From NCBI GenBank assembly GCA_907163375.1, contig CAJQUW010001649.1, forward strand, positions 682,001-746,000: a stretch of DNA of 64,000 nt, read 5' to 3'. This DNA comes from Prostheceraeus crozeri (Eukaryota > Platyhelminthes > Polycladida > Euryleptidae). A program made the position numbers and the translations under genes. Every line of letters starts with the position of its first letter. The first letter of the stretch is position 1. The notes under the pieces are model-generated. The model searched no databases and was not told the DNA's origin. It saw only the letters and a program-made list of their open reading frames with translations. Below are positions 1 through 12,299 of the stretch, in pieces.

Positions 1-3000
1 ACATAACATTTTTACAAACATAGAGAAGTTTGTTATGTTTTTATGATTAGATATTATTCATTGTGAACACTCACACTGCGGGTCAAAGTAGAGCTGCTGT
101 CGCACATTCTAAATATACTGTGCCAATTAGTTTATTCCCTCAAACTCTTTCTTTTCACATATATGCTTTGAAAGCTCTTGTTACTTTAGCATGTGTAAGA
201 TGTGTTAGCGGCGCAGCTCATGCAAGTTTCAAAGGATAATTTCATCCCTTGTTGAACATAGCCATAGGAATCATAATTTGATGCGTAAATTTGAATTTTC
301 ATTGAGATAAAATTGAGATTTATTTCGTTATTTATACATAGATGGATTCACATTTGCCGCTCTTCATTAAGCGTTGCCCAACACATGTAAGCGCATCAAT
401 TACATACTTCTCAAAAGTTTAGGCGCTTATGGAATCAACGATGCAGTGATCGGTCAACAGCAGGTCACCAACGATACAGCAAAGCAGTACGGTTTGGAAC
501 TGCTCTATTGGAGAATTTAAGCAGGTTACCGATAATTTTATGATTTCAGTAAATTTTCATAATAAGCAAGCTGCTTTTATTTCTTTAGGTAATATTTTTC
601 TTTCTTACTGTAAATACATACCGTACATGAATAATGCGTGAACAAAATTTTAATAAATTTAAGTAGCTAATGCTTTAACAATTATGTCGATTTCAGATGA
701 TTTTGACTGCAGGTTTTCTGACTTGTTGCAAATTATGTCCAGTAGGTTTTGTCTATAGCCCCAAAGGTCTCAAGTGAAAGGACAACTATGAAATCGATTT
801 TTATTGAATTTCATGAAAGCTCAAATATGACTGACTACAAACAAGTAAATGTCACTTATTTATAGCAATTTTCGCGAGAAAAACATGAACGCTCCTTTCT
901 TAAACGACAGAATAATTGATATGTAAATTTGTTTTCAAAACATACATGTACAAGGAAACTGAGTATTCTAGCGTGAGAAACATTGAACGATCCATATAAT
1001 TTCATGTGAAGATATGCGCGCATGGTGTCTCTTGAAGATATCTTGAAATATTGCAGTTTCGATATTTTTCTGGTCTCACCCGTTAAATATCTTGTGCACT
1101 GTGTCTAAAGCGAGTCCATGTGAAAAATTTTTGAAAAATTCGAAGATTTTTTGTGGTCGCTCCATGGTCGAGCTTGGAGAAGCTCAATTTTTTAAAAAAT
1201 CTATTACATTTTTGGGGTTTTAAGATAATCAACTTGCCATGAAAAATTGTGACAACTTCGAAGCATACCGTGGTATAAAGAGAAACTTGAGGAAATGCCC
1301 AATATCATGCTGCAAGCTTTGATGGTTATCGGTTATTTCTCTTAGAACGAATATTTCTTATTGAAATTTCCATTTCTATTAAATGATAAATATACAATTT
1401 TACTATATGCATGAAAATGTCATACACGAAGTTAGTCTTATTCCTCGCCAACTTGCTATGTCATGTACATGTATATCAGTTTGGTATAAGGTAAACCTTC
1501 CACAAAATTACCTACAAATTGTTGAAATGTATTAACTTCCGGTAAACAATCAGTAGGTCAAGATGATAGTTTTGCTTAAGAATCACAGCATTATCATAAA
1601 AGATATGCATTTCATATGCATTATGTACATGTATGCTACATTTTTTATTGACATATAGGACTATATACAAGTGCTTGCCCGCATCATCTCAGCTTAGTCA
1701 ATCAATAATTCTATGATATACCGGTACAATTTGCGAATGGCATCAAGCTTAGTTAAATACTACATAAATTCAATACGCTGAAGCGTCTGTATCAATTTTA
1801 GAGTTTAGGATCAAAAACATGCATAATGTTTTACAGCTTCAGAAACCGAACAAATTACATGTGGCTGTTAGGCCCCTGTTTAGTTTGTATATAAACGAAT
1901 AAATTTTCATTTAGGCCTATTTGTGATAAGTGTGCATTCGCAGTATGCTTTCATCATTTGATTATGGAATCGATATTCTCGATGATTAACAATGACTTCA
2001 TTGAATTTTAAAGCATAAAACGCTGCAATCTTTATAAGACATGATAGAAAATGGAGGTAGAAGGTAGATCAGAGTATAGAAGGGATATAATAATTAGTCA
2101 TTGAGAGAAGGATATGAATTTCGGAATCTTCGGGAGTGTTAAGTATTGAAAGAAAATGCTTCGGATCATCAGCACGTCGACCTACTGTCTCCGAAGATCA
2201 TCACATCAAACTTAAAATCTCCTGTCAAAATCACACAAAAATCTGAACCACATTCAACTAAGGCATGATAAATCAACAAAGTTATGTACGAGATCGTCTT
2301 ATAATCAACTCTTTGGCATGATAACGGGTGAAAAATATCGGCAAGGAGAAGTTTCATTTCCCTCACTCAGATGATGGCATCAGTGGATAGAGAATGCAAT
2401 TGACACATGCGAATAGATACAAAAAATATTGAACGAACCTAAGTTTGTAAATTACTTTGGAACGAACATAGCACAGGGTAACACACTATCGCAGTCACGG
2501 CGGTCCAGCCCAGACATTATGCGTTTTAAACAATTTTGACAAAAGCGTGCATCGTCAAATTTACGGCAAATCATTCAGTTCTTTGAGCGCATGCCACAAA
2601 TGCACCACAAAAAGTCGTTTGGACAATCATCAATTATTTTATTCCAAAACGTTGAGCTGAGCATAATCCTGGACACCTTAGATACCACCTGCCTCCCTAA
2701 GTTGCCCCGAACTGGTGCCCATTCAATTCCATTTGTGAGAACTGAAAAGTGTGCAAGATCACTTTTTCATTTTGTTGTTTGAAACGTTGTTGATTATTTG
2801 AAAACCGCAACTTTGAATTAATTCTAATTATCAACCAAAGATGGCATTTACTTGTGCCGATATGATTTCTAGATATAGAAAGTACGCTTACTTGCATATA
2901 CAACCGGGGCAGACACCGTGAGCAGACACCAAAAGCGACAACTCAACTAATTTGTCATCAAACTATCTGGTGCTAGTGGCGTAGCCAAGGGGGACTGCCT

Positions 3001-3298
3001 CCCCCCACCAAATGAAATCTGATCGGGGAAAAAATCTTGGTGTCATATACGGGGTATATTGACATCATTCTATGTCCTATTATTAATTTATTGATGAGAG
3101 AATCTGAAATCCCACACCAACGCGCTTGGTTAATTTTCGCGTGTCTCCTGTTAGGCAACGATCGCGAGAGATGTTCATTTCTGTCAGTCAGATGGTGACG
3201 AACATACTTGAAGGCATAATGTTTACAAAAACATCTAAAGGCTTATCTGAAGATATTATATATATATAAACTTGTATACATCATACTGCATGATTTTA
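1..3298. other. Gene-free AT-rich DNA
   Basis: No reading frame longer than about 70 codons and no recognisable domain, RNA gene or bounded repeat was found on either strand. A short GC-rich patch at about 2971-3010 (GTGGCGTAGCC followed by G- and C-runs) looks like the edge of a dispersed repeat, but no matching partner end was found in the window. Confidence 0.5.
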
Positions 3299-3414
3299 AC
3301 TGATGGTTCGCTGCAATGAAATAAATTCAATTCTGGTAACGTGACATTAGACGGGCAAAATCAATCAATACGGTATGTGAAAACCAATGAAACAAATTAA
3401 GTTAACAAAGGACT

Positions 3415-5489
3415 TTAATTGAATATCTTTAATAAGTAGGAAACACCGTTGTACTCAGCAATGCGATTAATTTTTGGCTGTCTATCTTTGATTTTAAGAG
3501 CCTCAACAATGCTAATCTCATAATCTGTGTTACCTTTGTACATTATTTTAAATTGTTGATCAATTTCTGAGTTACTTCTACTACAGTTATGCAAATGCTC
3601 ATTAATTGCTGTCGGAATCTTTTTATGTTCATTAATCCGCTGTTGAAGTCGGCGTTTAGTTTTGCCAATGTATTGGCTACTTGGATCGCCCAAGCATGAA
3701 AATTCATAAACAACACACGACTTCATCAACGGAATTGACTTACTTTTAAGTGAGAAATACGATTTTACTTTGCTTGTGCTAAAAATCACTTTTGCGTCTA
3801 CGTTATATTTTTATATATTCTTTTCAAATTCAGTTTTAATTTTTCGGATACTACTCCTATGTATGGTATGACACTGTAGATTATTCCATTATCATTACCG
3901 TTATCATTACTCTTATCTTCGTCCACTTGAATGCTTAAATCTCGACTTTGTTTTTTATTTAGGAAAAAATGTACAATACGTTCTATCATACATTTTGGAT
4001 AGCCATTACTTTCAAATATGTTATAGATCTTATTAATTTCATTATGAAAAGCTCTCCAACAACTGGATACTTTAAAAGCTCGATGTAACATACCTGTTAT
4101 AAGAACTACTTTCCACTTTTAGGACAGATGGATTTATAGTTCAATAGGAGTCCCGTGTAGGTAGGTTTACGATATATGGAGGTTTCGAAACCAGGATCAG
4201 TTTTAATGAAAACATCAAGAAATGCTATCTGGCTGTTACCAATCTCGGTTGTGAATTTTAGATTAGGGTGCTGCTTATTTAAAAAAGTATGAAATTCATT
4301 AATTTTATTTATTGAATCAAATACACATAATTATACAGTCATCTATATATCGGGAGTAGTATAAAGGAGAATGGGATTCGTTCATCCATGCTTGTTCTAG
4401 AGTTGCCATGAATAAATTAGCCAAAGTTGCTACAAGGGAAGAGCCCATTGAAACACCATCTACCTGCACATACCTATCATTACCATACATAAAGCTACCA
4501 CAAGTGGCAAATTCACACAATCTTTTTTAAGACATCTTTACTATAAACAGGTCTATTTATGTTGCTATTATATACTAAGTCAGCTGCTATGTCTACTACT
4601 TCTTTTACACGAATATTGGTAAGGAGAGATTCTACATCAAAGCTTACCAGAACATTACTTTTATTAAACAACTGCTGCTTATCATTGATGTCATCAATGA
4701 ATTGAGATGTGGAATTTAACATGTATCGAGTATGTGTGGTTTTATAATGTTATCCAAGTATCTCGCTAACTTATAGTTATGCGATCCAATAGTACTTACA
4801 ATCGGTCTCGCAGGTGTATTATTTTTATGTACCTTTATCGTTCCGTACATTTTAGCTATTTCACTACCTGAAGGCACTATGATTTTGTGATTTTGTAAAC
4901 GGTTTCGGATACATTATGTTTAACATATTTGTTCAAATACCTGTAAAGTCGTCCTTCATCCATGACAGTTGGATGTTTTTTGAAATTATCCGTAGCTGGA
5001 AATTTTTATAAATTTAGATTCATCACTAAGAATAGCTTTCATTTTATTACGATAATCATCCATGTTAAGGATCACAATACCATTACCTTTATCGAAAGAA
5101 CATATTTTTATATCTTTATTTTTTGACAACTTCTTAAGAGTTTCATAAAGATGTTTATTGTTTACCTCATTGCATACATTATTGCCATTGACTTCAAAAT
5201 TAGTAACAGCAGTAATAAGTTTGCGTTTAAGATTTTGAGACACAGAAAAATCGGAGTTATTTTTACACATACGTGAAATGGTTTTTTCAATTTGATATTT
5301 TAAATTACAGTCATCTATTCCTTTAGGGATGACACTGTGCTTCAACCCATACTGTAGTGTTTCACTTTCAATAGTGGAAAAAGTGTAACTACTTTTATTG
5401 ACAATGGCATCAGGAACACTTCTCCTTTTATTTAACCACAGTTTTGAAAGTTTATTATACAAGAATACAATGATAACAATGCTGTTCAT
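3415..5489 (-). pseudogene. Penelope-like reverse transcriptase / GIY-YIG endonuclease, longer copy
   Basis: Reads right to left in several frame-separated pieces, so it is a broken copy. The N-terminal piece (about 4986-5489) has the conserved block with DKGNGIVILNMDDY typical of Penelope-like RTs. Next comes VSFDVESLLTNI (about 4513-4722), then QVDGVSMGSS and the catalytic RYIDDC box (about 4317-4520), a connector (3798-4091), and a 124-residue C-terminal piece (3415-3789) with QYIGKTKRRLQQRINEH, the GIY-YIG nuclease core. Gene order RT then GIY-YIG identifies an endonuclease-bearing Penelope-like element. These elements copy RNA into DNA at a nick made by the GIY-YIG domain. Several in-frame breaks mean this copy is unlikely to be active. 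Confidence 0.88.
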
Positions 5490-5517
5490 CGATTACCTTA
5501 TTGCTTCAATTTTTCCA

Positions 5518-6787
5518 GATAAGCAGCAGTTGTTTAATAAAAGTAATGTTCTGGTAAGCTTTGATGTAGAATCTCTCCTTACCAATATTCGTGTAAAAGA
5601 AGTAGTAGACATAGCAGCTGACTTAGTATATAATAGCAACATAAATAGACCTGTTTATAGTAAAGATGTCTTAAAAAAGATTGTGTGAATTTGCCACTTG
5701 TGGTAGCTTTATGTATGGTAATGATAGGTATGTGCAGGTAGATGGTGTTTCAATGGGCTCTTCCCTTGTAGCAACTTTGGCTAATTTATTCATGGCAACT
5801 CTAGAACAAGCATGGATGAACGAATCCCATTCTCCTTTATACTACTCCCGATATATAGATGACTGTATAATTATGTGTATTTGATTCAATAAATAAAATT
5901 AATGAATTTCATACTTTTTTAAATAAGCAGCACCCTAATCTAAAATTCACAACCGAGATTGGTAACAGCCAGACAGCATTTCTTGATGTTTTCATTAAAA
6001 CTGATCCTGGTTTCGAAACCTCCATATATCGTAAACCTACCTACACGGGACTCCTATTGAACTATAAATCCATCTGTCCTAAACAGTGGAAAGTAGTTCT
6101 TATAACAGGTATGTTACATCGAGCTTTTAAAGTATCCAGTTGTTGGAGAGCTTTTCATAATGAAATTAATAAGATCTATAACATATTTGAAAGTAATGGC
6201 TATCCAAAATGTATGATAGAACGTATTGTACATTTTTTCCTAAATAAAAAACAAAGTCGAGATTTAAGCATTCAAGTGGACGAAGATAAGAGTAATGATA
6301 ACGGTAATGATAATGGAATAATCTACAGTGTCATACCATACATAGGAGTAGTATCCGAAAAATTAAAACTGAATTTGAAAAGAATATATAAAAATATAAC
6401 GTAGACGCAAAAGTGATTTTTAGCACAAGCAAAGTAAAATCGTATTTCTCACTTAAAAGTAAGTCAATTCCGTTGATGAAGTCGTGTGTTGTTTATGAAT
6501 TTTCATGCTTGGGCGATCCAAGTAGCCAATACATTGGCAAAACTAAACGCCGACTTCAACAGCGGATTAATGAACATAAAAAGATTCCGACAGCAATTAA
6601 TGAGCATTTGCATAACTGTAGTAGAAGTAACTCAGAAATTGATCAACAATTTAAAATAATGTACAAAGGTAACACAGATTATGAGATTAGCATTGTTGAG
6701 GCTCTTAAAATCAAAGATAGACAGCCAAAAATTAACCGGATTGCTGAGTGCAACGGTGTTTCCTACTTATTAAAGATATTCAATTAA
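5518..6787 (+). pseudogene. Penelope-like RT/GIY-YIG, 5'-truncated inverted copy
   Basis: Plus-strand copy of the 3' two thirds of the neighbouring element. It begins abruptly at about 5518 inside the RT region (KQQLFNKSNVLVSFDVES) and runs through QVDGVSMGSS, RYIDDC, the connector and the GIY-YIG domain (6413-6787). The GIY-YIG proteins of the two copies differ at one residue (Tyr versus Cys in IAE[Y/C]NGV), so the copies are very recent duplicates. It shares breaks with the other copy, which means the duplication happened after the parent sequence was already degraded, or that one copy was made from the other. Confidence 0.85.
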
Positions 6788-6896
6788 AGTCCTTTGTTAA
6801 CTTAATTTGTTTCATTGGTTTTCACATACCGTATTGATTGATTTTGCCCGTCTAATGTCACGTTACCAGAGAACCATTGCAGAGAACCATCATTTG

Positions 6897-9064
6897 ACGC
6901 CAACGCTGTGCAAAAGTATCATACAATCTGTATGATTTTATGTTAATCTCCAGTTACGGAACGTCATAGATCAGCTGAAAAACTCCGATCTCAATATGGG
7001 AAGCTGCGAAATGTTAGAAATAGAAGTATAGAATAAGGATTTATTAGCCTATATTATTTATATAATATTTTTACATTATATGATATATTATATAATATTA
7101 TATAATATATATAAAATATTATATGATATTTTTATTTTATTATATTATATTATTAGCCTCACTTTATTAGAAAAATAAAAATGTGAGACGCTTATGAAAT
7201 GTATTTGCTTGCTGCCAATGGTGGAGTGTATTGGATTCATCTATTGAACTGATAATCAGCATGAAGAAATCACTTTGACCAGATTAGATTGCTAATTATA
7301 TAATGGATAGCTTTCTAAGTTATACGGGCAGTCAGTGACACAGTCAACCTACCAATTTTGAGTGGATTGAAAAGAATTAATAGGCATCATTTAAAAATTA
7401 TTGATAAACACTGTTCCTCATAGAAAGAATAATCATATATCAAAATTCTGTAAATGTGCTCATGACAAGATTGAGGAAAAACTTGTATTGGGTATACTCA
7501 ATACAAGTTTTGGGTCAGAACCCAAAACCCAAGCCCAGTTTTCAATGAATGAGTATAATCAAGTAAATTAAGTACATTTTTTTGTATTTTGTGTTGACAT
7601 AAAGATTCTTCATTCGGCCAAAAGTTTTTACGATAATTTCATCACAGTATTGCTGCATTAAATAATTATATACAGAAATTTTGTTTCTACTACTGAAATT
7701 TCTATTCGATAACTTCGGTGACAAAGCAACTGAAAACAAGAATTTCTGAGACATCGACTTCGTTTAAAAAAAGGAGCCTACTGATTTGATGTCTTCATAG
7801 TCTGCCTAGCAATTATTTTCATTTTATCATTCAAAAATATAAGCAGACTTAATAAATAGGATAGCTCCGTAGGTACTGAGTGCCTGGTTAAACATATTTA
7901 GAATACGAAATTGGAATGAATTCATTTTTGAATAAATGTCAGCTGTCGCACACATCTTTGGGGTGCGAAGATTACAGCGAGGATACAAAATATATGAAAT
8001 ATATAAATGTTCAATATACACGAAAGAAAGGCTTGCATCAAATACAAAATGTACGAACTTTCAATGCGCGGTATGGTCAAGCCCAAAATGAAATAGCTTA
8101 TGATTACAGGTTTCCTATCTAAAATATTTTGTAAAATTGAGTGGAACTGTGATAAAAAAATCAGAACTTTATGCTCTTGTCATGCAGTTCTCTTAAGATT
8201 TTGTATATAGCCTATCCACTATTAATAGAACCCCATGTTTTATATCACCTACCCAAAGTCGACCCAAAACCCAAGGTCTAGCCTTGTGCTCAGGGTCAAT
8301 CGCTCTTTATTAGACGACAAATAATTTATTTTTCAAAAAAAATTTTTCATGAAAGGTCTTCTAAGGAACTCGTATGTGCTAAACTTTTATAATCGAGCAT
8401 ATAGAAAAAATGTGCGCTTCTGCAATTTTAGTTGTATATTATCTACGCTATCATATCAATCAAGATATGCTTGCAACCTCTATATTCACAAGTATTTAAA
8501 GAACTATATGTAGAACAAAGGAATGCGTATTGTGTATTCATCAAGTTCAACAAACTTCTGTTTCAAAAATCTGTACAATAGCATCAACGCTTGGTTGACA
8601 GAAAAATAAGCATTCCACGAATTTTCTAAATCTTTCAGGAGACATTCCTTTCTACTTTTTCCTCCGTTCATTATAATTCTCAACTGGAAACAATAAGCAA
8701 TCACTTTTATGCATTTTCTCATGCATCAGGGATAGCTTAAATGCACCTAATTACGTAACGTAGCCTAAATCTCGTTTCCGAAAAAACTGAAAAATTCAAT
8801 TTCACGATGGTCAAGACAAAGCATCAAAGTGTTTTTCACTTTACGTAGATGTCCTCTGCCTTTTTGACATTCTAATCATTGAAATCATTCAACTAATAGA
8901 CTCATTTATAATCAACAGGCCGAAACATGTTTTATACATGGTTGTTGCATTTATTCCAATGTAAATGTAGTACCGAAATGCAGCAAATGCAGTACCAGTC
9001 CAATATCAACTTTCGCAGCTAGGCACTGTATTTTCTGCGATGAAGGGTACCTACGCTTTCGAAG
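6897..9064. other. Gene-free interval with AT-rich repeat
   Basis: No recognisable gene. It contains an extremely AT-rich low-complexity stretch at about 7030-7165 built from TATA/ATAATATT words, a perfect short hairpin at 7478-7511, and two similar short runs of CCCAAAACCCAA (about 7518 and 8262). Confidence 0.5.
7478..7511. repeat. Perfect 13-bp hairpin
   Basis: AAAACTTGTATTG and its exact reverse complement are separated by 8 bases (GGTATACT). It is not followed by a T-run and has no gene next to it, so a terminator or RNA role cannot be argued from position. Confidence 0.6.
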
Positions 9065-9238
9065 TTAACCCATTAACGCCCGGATTTTTTTAGCAATCAA
9101 AATTTAAAAAAACCAGTGAAATTTTTCACAAATATCTCTTCTCATTACAAATTCATCGTTTCCGAGAAATTTCGTTCCGCCATCTTTTTTCTACAGAGGT
9201 GGCATATATGTATGCCATTGTCGGTAGAGTTGTCACTG

Positions 9239-9744
9239 TTACAGTAAGTGGTATTTTTTTAAACACCAAGTGTGAAGCCCAACGTTGCACTTTTCGCAGA
9301 TGAGCTTTGATCTGCCATTAGAACACCCTTGACATCTTCTCTGTGTCTCGATCGTCACCGGCCAATGATCTTTGCGATCATACCTATATGGATTTTGCAA
9401 GATCGGTGATCTCAAAATTGTCGACTTCCGTTCGCGACTACGGAATGACTGCTTGAAGCCGATGATTCCTCCCAATTTTCAATTTTAGGACATTTAGCTG
9501 CAGGTTCATCATCACTATCCTCATCTTCAATAATTTCAATTGCAGCCGGAGCAGACAGCAAACCCGATCCCAGGTTATTCAAACTTGTTTCATCGGACTC
9601 GTCTTCTGGAGCACTATCTTCATCTAAATCATAATTGAGATTAGGCGGCGTTGCATAAATCGCGCGAATTCGTGAGCTCCGTCTTATCCCACTTTCAGCG
9701 GTGTCTAACGCCTCTGCCAAGGTCGCCGTCTCGCAGAATCTCAC
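9239..9744 (-). pseudogene. piggyBac transposase remnant: acidic N-terminus joined to C-terminal zinc finger
   Basis: The 5' part (9412-9744) encodes an acidic, Ser-rich region (LDEDSAPEDESDE, EDEDSDDEPAAK) typical of piggyBac N-termini. The 3' part (9239-9475, another frame) encodes RRCQGC, ICEKC and H/C ligands ending in WCLKKYH, the C-terminal cysteine-rich finger that binds the transposon ends. The roughly 350-400 residues between these parts in a full transposase, including all catalytic aspartates, are missing. The junction lies near 9412-9475, where the two frames overlap. This is an internal-deletion derivative; any peptide made could at most bind DNA. Confidence 0.82.
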
Positions 9745-9840
9745 GTACTTGTCGGCCCTGAAGGATAAGAGTAAATAAGCAGCTGGGGAATTCAGGCGAT
9801 TAGAACACTAAGCGGCAGATTCACATGTCGTACGAAACGT

Positions 9841-9911
9841 GTCACAGTCTAGTGGGTAAAACTACGACTATCACGGCTATGCGACGCGCGTTCGATCCCC
9901 AGCACCACTAA
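9841..9911 (+). other. tRNA-like / SINE-head sequence
   Basis: TAGTGGGTAAA (near 9849) resembles an A box, and GTTCGATCC (9890-9898) is a good B box about 42 bases downstream, the spacing expected in a tRNA. The end reads CAGCACCA. The acceptor and T stems do not pair well, so it is more likely a decayed tRNA or the head of a tRNA-derived SINE than a functional tRNA. It lies inside piggyBac element A. Confidence 0.4.
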
Positions 9912-10607
9912 CTATTTTCACTTTTTTTTGTTGCAATATCATTGTTTATATATTTTTCAACGTACAAATACATCATCCTTCTTGTAATGCTAAAGTCAAT
10001 GATCGGTGATTGATTACCATCGTAGCGCATCCATGATTTTATGGAAAAATTGCTAATGAAGGTTCAATTATAGACAATAAACCTGTATAGTAATACCATA
10101 AGCTTGTATTATTAAGATACTGATCTTTCCTGAAGTACTTTTACACATAACTAAAACTGATGTCATTAGAAAAGGGCATTCTGCAATTCTCATTTGGTGA
10201 CTTTGATTTGTCCCATGTGCCAACCCTAATGACAGCGTACTAAATAAAGTACACTTTTCTATAATCAATTATTCATACTACACACTAATTACGAAACAAA
10301 TATCCATTACATTCATTCAAATAGTATCATTATTCATTACTTTGCCGACAGTTATGATGATGCAATATATTCAAAGTAGATAATTTCACACTTACTCATT
10401 CGCCATGTTTTTTGGTAGAAAATTGTTTCAAAAGTCGCGGGAAAAGAAACAGTAAAATAAAATGTTGAGGAAATACACGTGGTTCAGTGGTATTTTAAAT
10501 GAATTTATCGTTTTGAACGTCATTGTCGCCGAACTGCATAGGTTTCGATCAAAAATATGTTACTCTTTTGGTGTACTTTATTTATGCCATTGTCGTTAAT
10601 GGGTTAA

Positions 10608-11065
10608 ATTATTATTTAAGTCCTACATTTAAATATATTAATAAATACATTGGGTAGGTTCCACATGTAATCTTAATGATAATTTGACCGCAAAAGTGCC
10701 TACATGTAGGTATTTTTATATTGGTTTTGGAATGCATGTCATTGTTTAACTAAGCACCTCTAATACCTTAAATTCAAAAGAAAAACAGTTTTGTGTTGAG
10801 TTTTGTGTGTTGAGATCAATTACAAAAAGATTGAAAGAAAACTTTAGAGAATATATTTATTCAAACTCTCAATTTCTAAATTTGATCATGAAAAAAGTTA
10901 TGAAATGGAGACTTTGTTGTTTTGTGCAAACATTAATAGGAGCAGGAGACTTCTTTCTAGTCGATGAAATTTGGTGCATAGGCATCTGCCATTCTGAAAA
11001 ATGCCGCAGACAAAACATTTGTAAAGTTGCGGTAACTACCCTAATATAATAACATAAATAATATA
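10608..11065. other. Gene-free interval
   Basis: Between the piggyBac right flank and the giant palindrome. Nothing recognisable was found. Confidence 0.5.
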
Positions 11066-11096
11066 ACCGAAAGTAGTAAGCCCATTCCAAATTCAA

Positions 11097-11215
11097 GCCC
11101 AAAATGTGAAATGCTGAGTCATCAGGCAGGCGCAAGCCCAAAATGTGAAATGCTGAGTCATCAGGCGGACGCAAGTGCAAAATGTGAAATGCTGAGTCAT
11201 CATGCTGACTCAGCC
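11097..11215 (+). repeat. Terminal ~39-bp tandem repeats with TGCTGAGTCA (left end)
   Basis: Three near-identical units containing CAAAATGTGAAATG followed by CTGAGTCATCA lie just inside the left terminus. Each holds TGCTGAGTCA, which matches the bZIP (AP-1 / Maf / NF-E2 type) recognition sequence. The mirror set is at about 31937-32055. They may be transposase-binding subterminal repeats, host transcription-factor sites, or both. Confidence 0.75.
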
Positions 11216-11840
11216 CCCCTGGAAGGAAGTCGCCAAGGATGTGTTGGGAGGAATGGGTCCGTGAGGAGAAAACCGCCCCCCCCCCAACGACTCAACTGAC
11301 TAAATTGGTCGAAAAGACCAAAGTTGTTCAGAATCATGTGAAACAAACTTCTATCAAGGTTTCAGGTTGAAATTCGTCCAAAAAATTGTTTCGAAAATTT
11401 TCACTACGGTGGTCTCGACACTTAGGATTTTTTCAAGTCCAAATGTGAAATGTCGCTTTTTTTGCCAACTTTGACGATGAATTGTGGAGGATTGGAAGTG
11501 AATGAAGAGCTCGGGTTTCTTTTAGGGGCAAGACCGCACTTTGTTCTCTAGGATCTCCTCTTTTGAGATGCGTGACAGGCTCCGTTTCCAAATGAGAGCC
11601 TGTTAAAAATCGAGTTTTTGTGCATTTTCCAGGATTTTGGAACTTTTTGAAAAAACGACAGAGTTTTTTCATCTCGGCTTCTGGTCATCGTAGAGGGTCG
11701 AGGGATGTCTTAAATGACAGGCGAGAGCGAGAAAACGTGACACTCAACATTTGGAGTCAATCGGAGCACTAGAACCGGAGATAGACGGGTTTAAAGTTTT
11801 TGGATGATGGGTGTTACGTCATCAGCTGATCGCCACACAC

Positions 11841-11848
11841 TATATAAG
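11841..11848 (+). promoter_or_regulatory. TATA box, left arm, pointing inward
   Basis: TATATAAG sits about 770 bp inside the left end. About 50 bases downstream CAGAG|GTAGGT matches a 5' splice donor, so the sequence resembles the start of a spliced transcript running toward the palindrome centre. No long ORF follows. Inference from motifs only. Confidence 0.45.
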
Positions 11849-12299
11849 CTGGGAACCGAGAGAGACTTGTCATTAAGACGAGAGCGATTGTCAGAGGTAG
11901 GTCGTCTCTCTGAGCTCTGATGATAGCTTCGGACATTCCAAATTCCGGGTTTCTGTAAGAAACCGACTTAGAAAATTTCATTGCTGATATCAGCTAAGGC
12001 GTCAGTCAGACATAGAGATTCGCCAGGAGATGGCCTTCGTCTCCAGGCCATAAAAGACTCCAAAACTTTAAAGGCTTGTAACTTTGCTTCTACAAGTCCG
12101 TTTGACTTGATTCAAAAAAGGTTCGGTTGCTATTGACCTGCTCTAAGTGATAGACTACTTATAAAATGTCGTAAGTAGTGCTAAAAAGTTGAAAAATTTA
12201 AATTCACTAGTTTTGGAGGTTTTCTGGGGTTTTCGACCCTGCTGAAGTCAACTAGATGATTTTTAATGATGTCTGAGCCAGTCTTCTCATGGTATAAGC

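Larger units (their letters stand above)
3299..6896. repeat. Inverted pair of Penelope-like elements (head to head)
   Basis: Left arm about 3299-4685 is the reverse complement of right arm about 5518-6896, almost base for base, with an unpaired spacer of about 830 bp (4686-5517). The spacer belongs to the longer, minus-strand copy. The arms include the whole 3' part of the coding region and the 3' flank beyond it; a short run near 3320-3333 is absent from the right arm. Partial copies in inverted orientation are characteristic of Penelope-like retroelements. The very high arm identity suggests a recent event. Confidence 0.85.
9069..10603. mobile_element. piggyBac element A, internally deleted
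   Basis: Left end TTAA (9065-9068) followed by CCCATTAACG; right end CGTTAATGGG followed by TTAA (10604-10607). The inverted 10-bp ends and duplicated TTAA target are the hallmark of the piggyBac superfamily. The 1535-bp element keeps transposase N- and C-terminal coding pieces on the minus strand but lacks the DDE core, so it can only move if supplied with transposase in trans. Confidence 0.9.

Noticed and set aside
2697-3158. Short minus-strand ORFs near 2.7-3.2 kb
   Set aside because: They are 61-68 codons with no motif, overlap other frames and lie across a repeat-like GC patch.
7030-7165. AT-rich stretch as an origin or satellite
   Set aside because: Plain low-complexity TATA/ATAATATT words without a regular period or associated features.
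9841-9911. Functional tRNA gene
   Set aside because: A and B boxes are good but the acceptor and T stems do not pair; kept only as a tRNA-like sequence.
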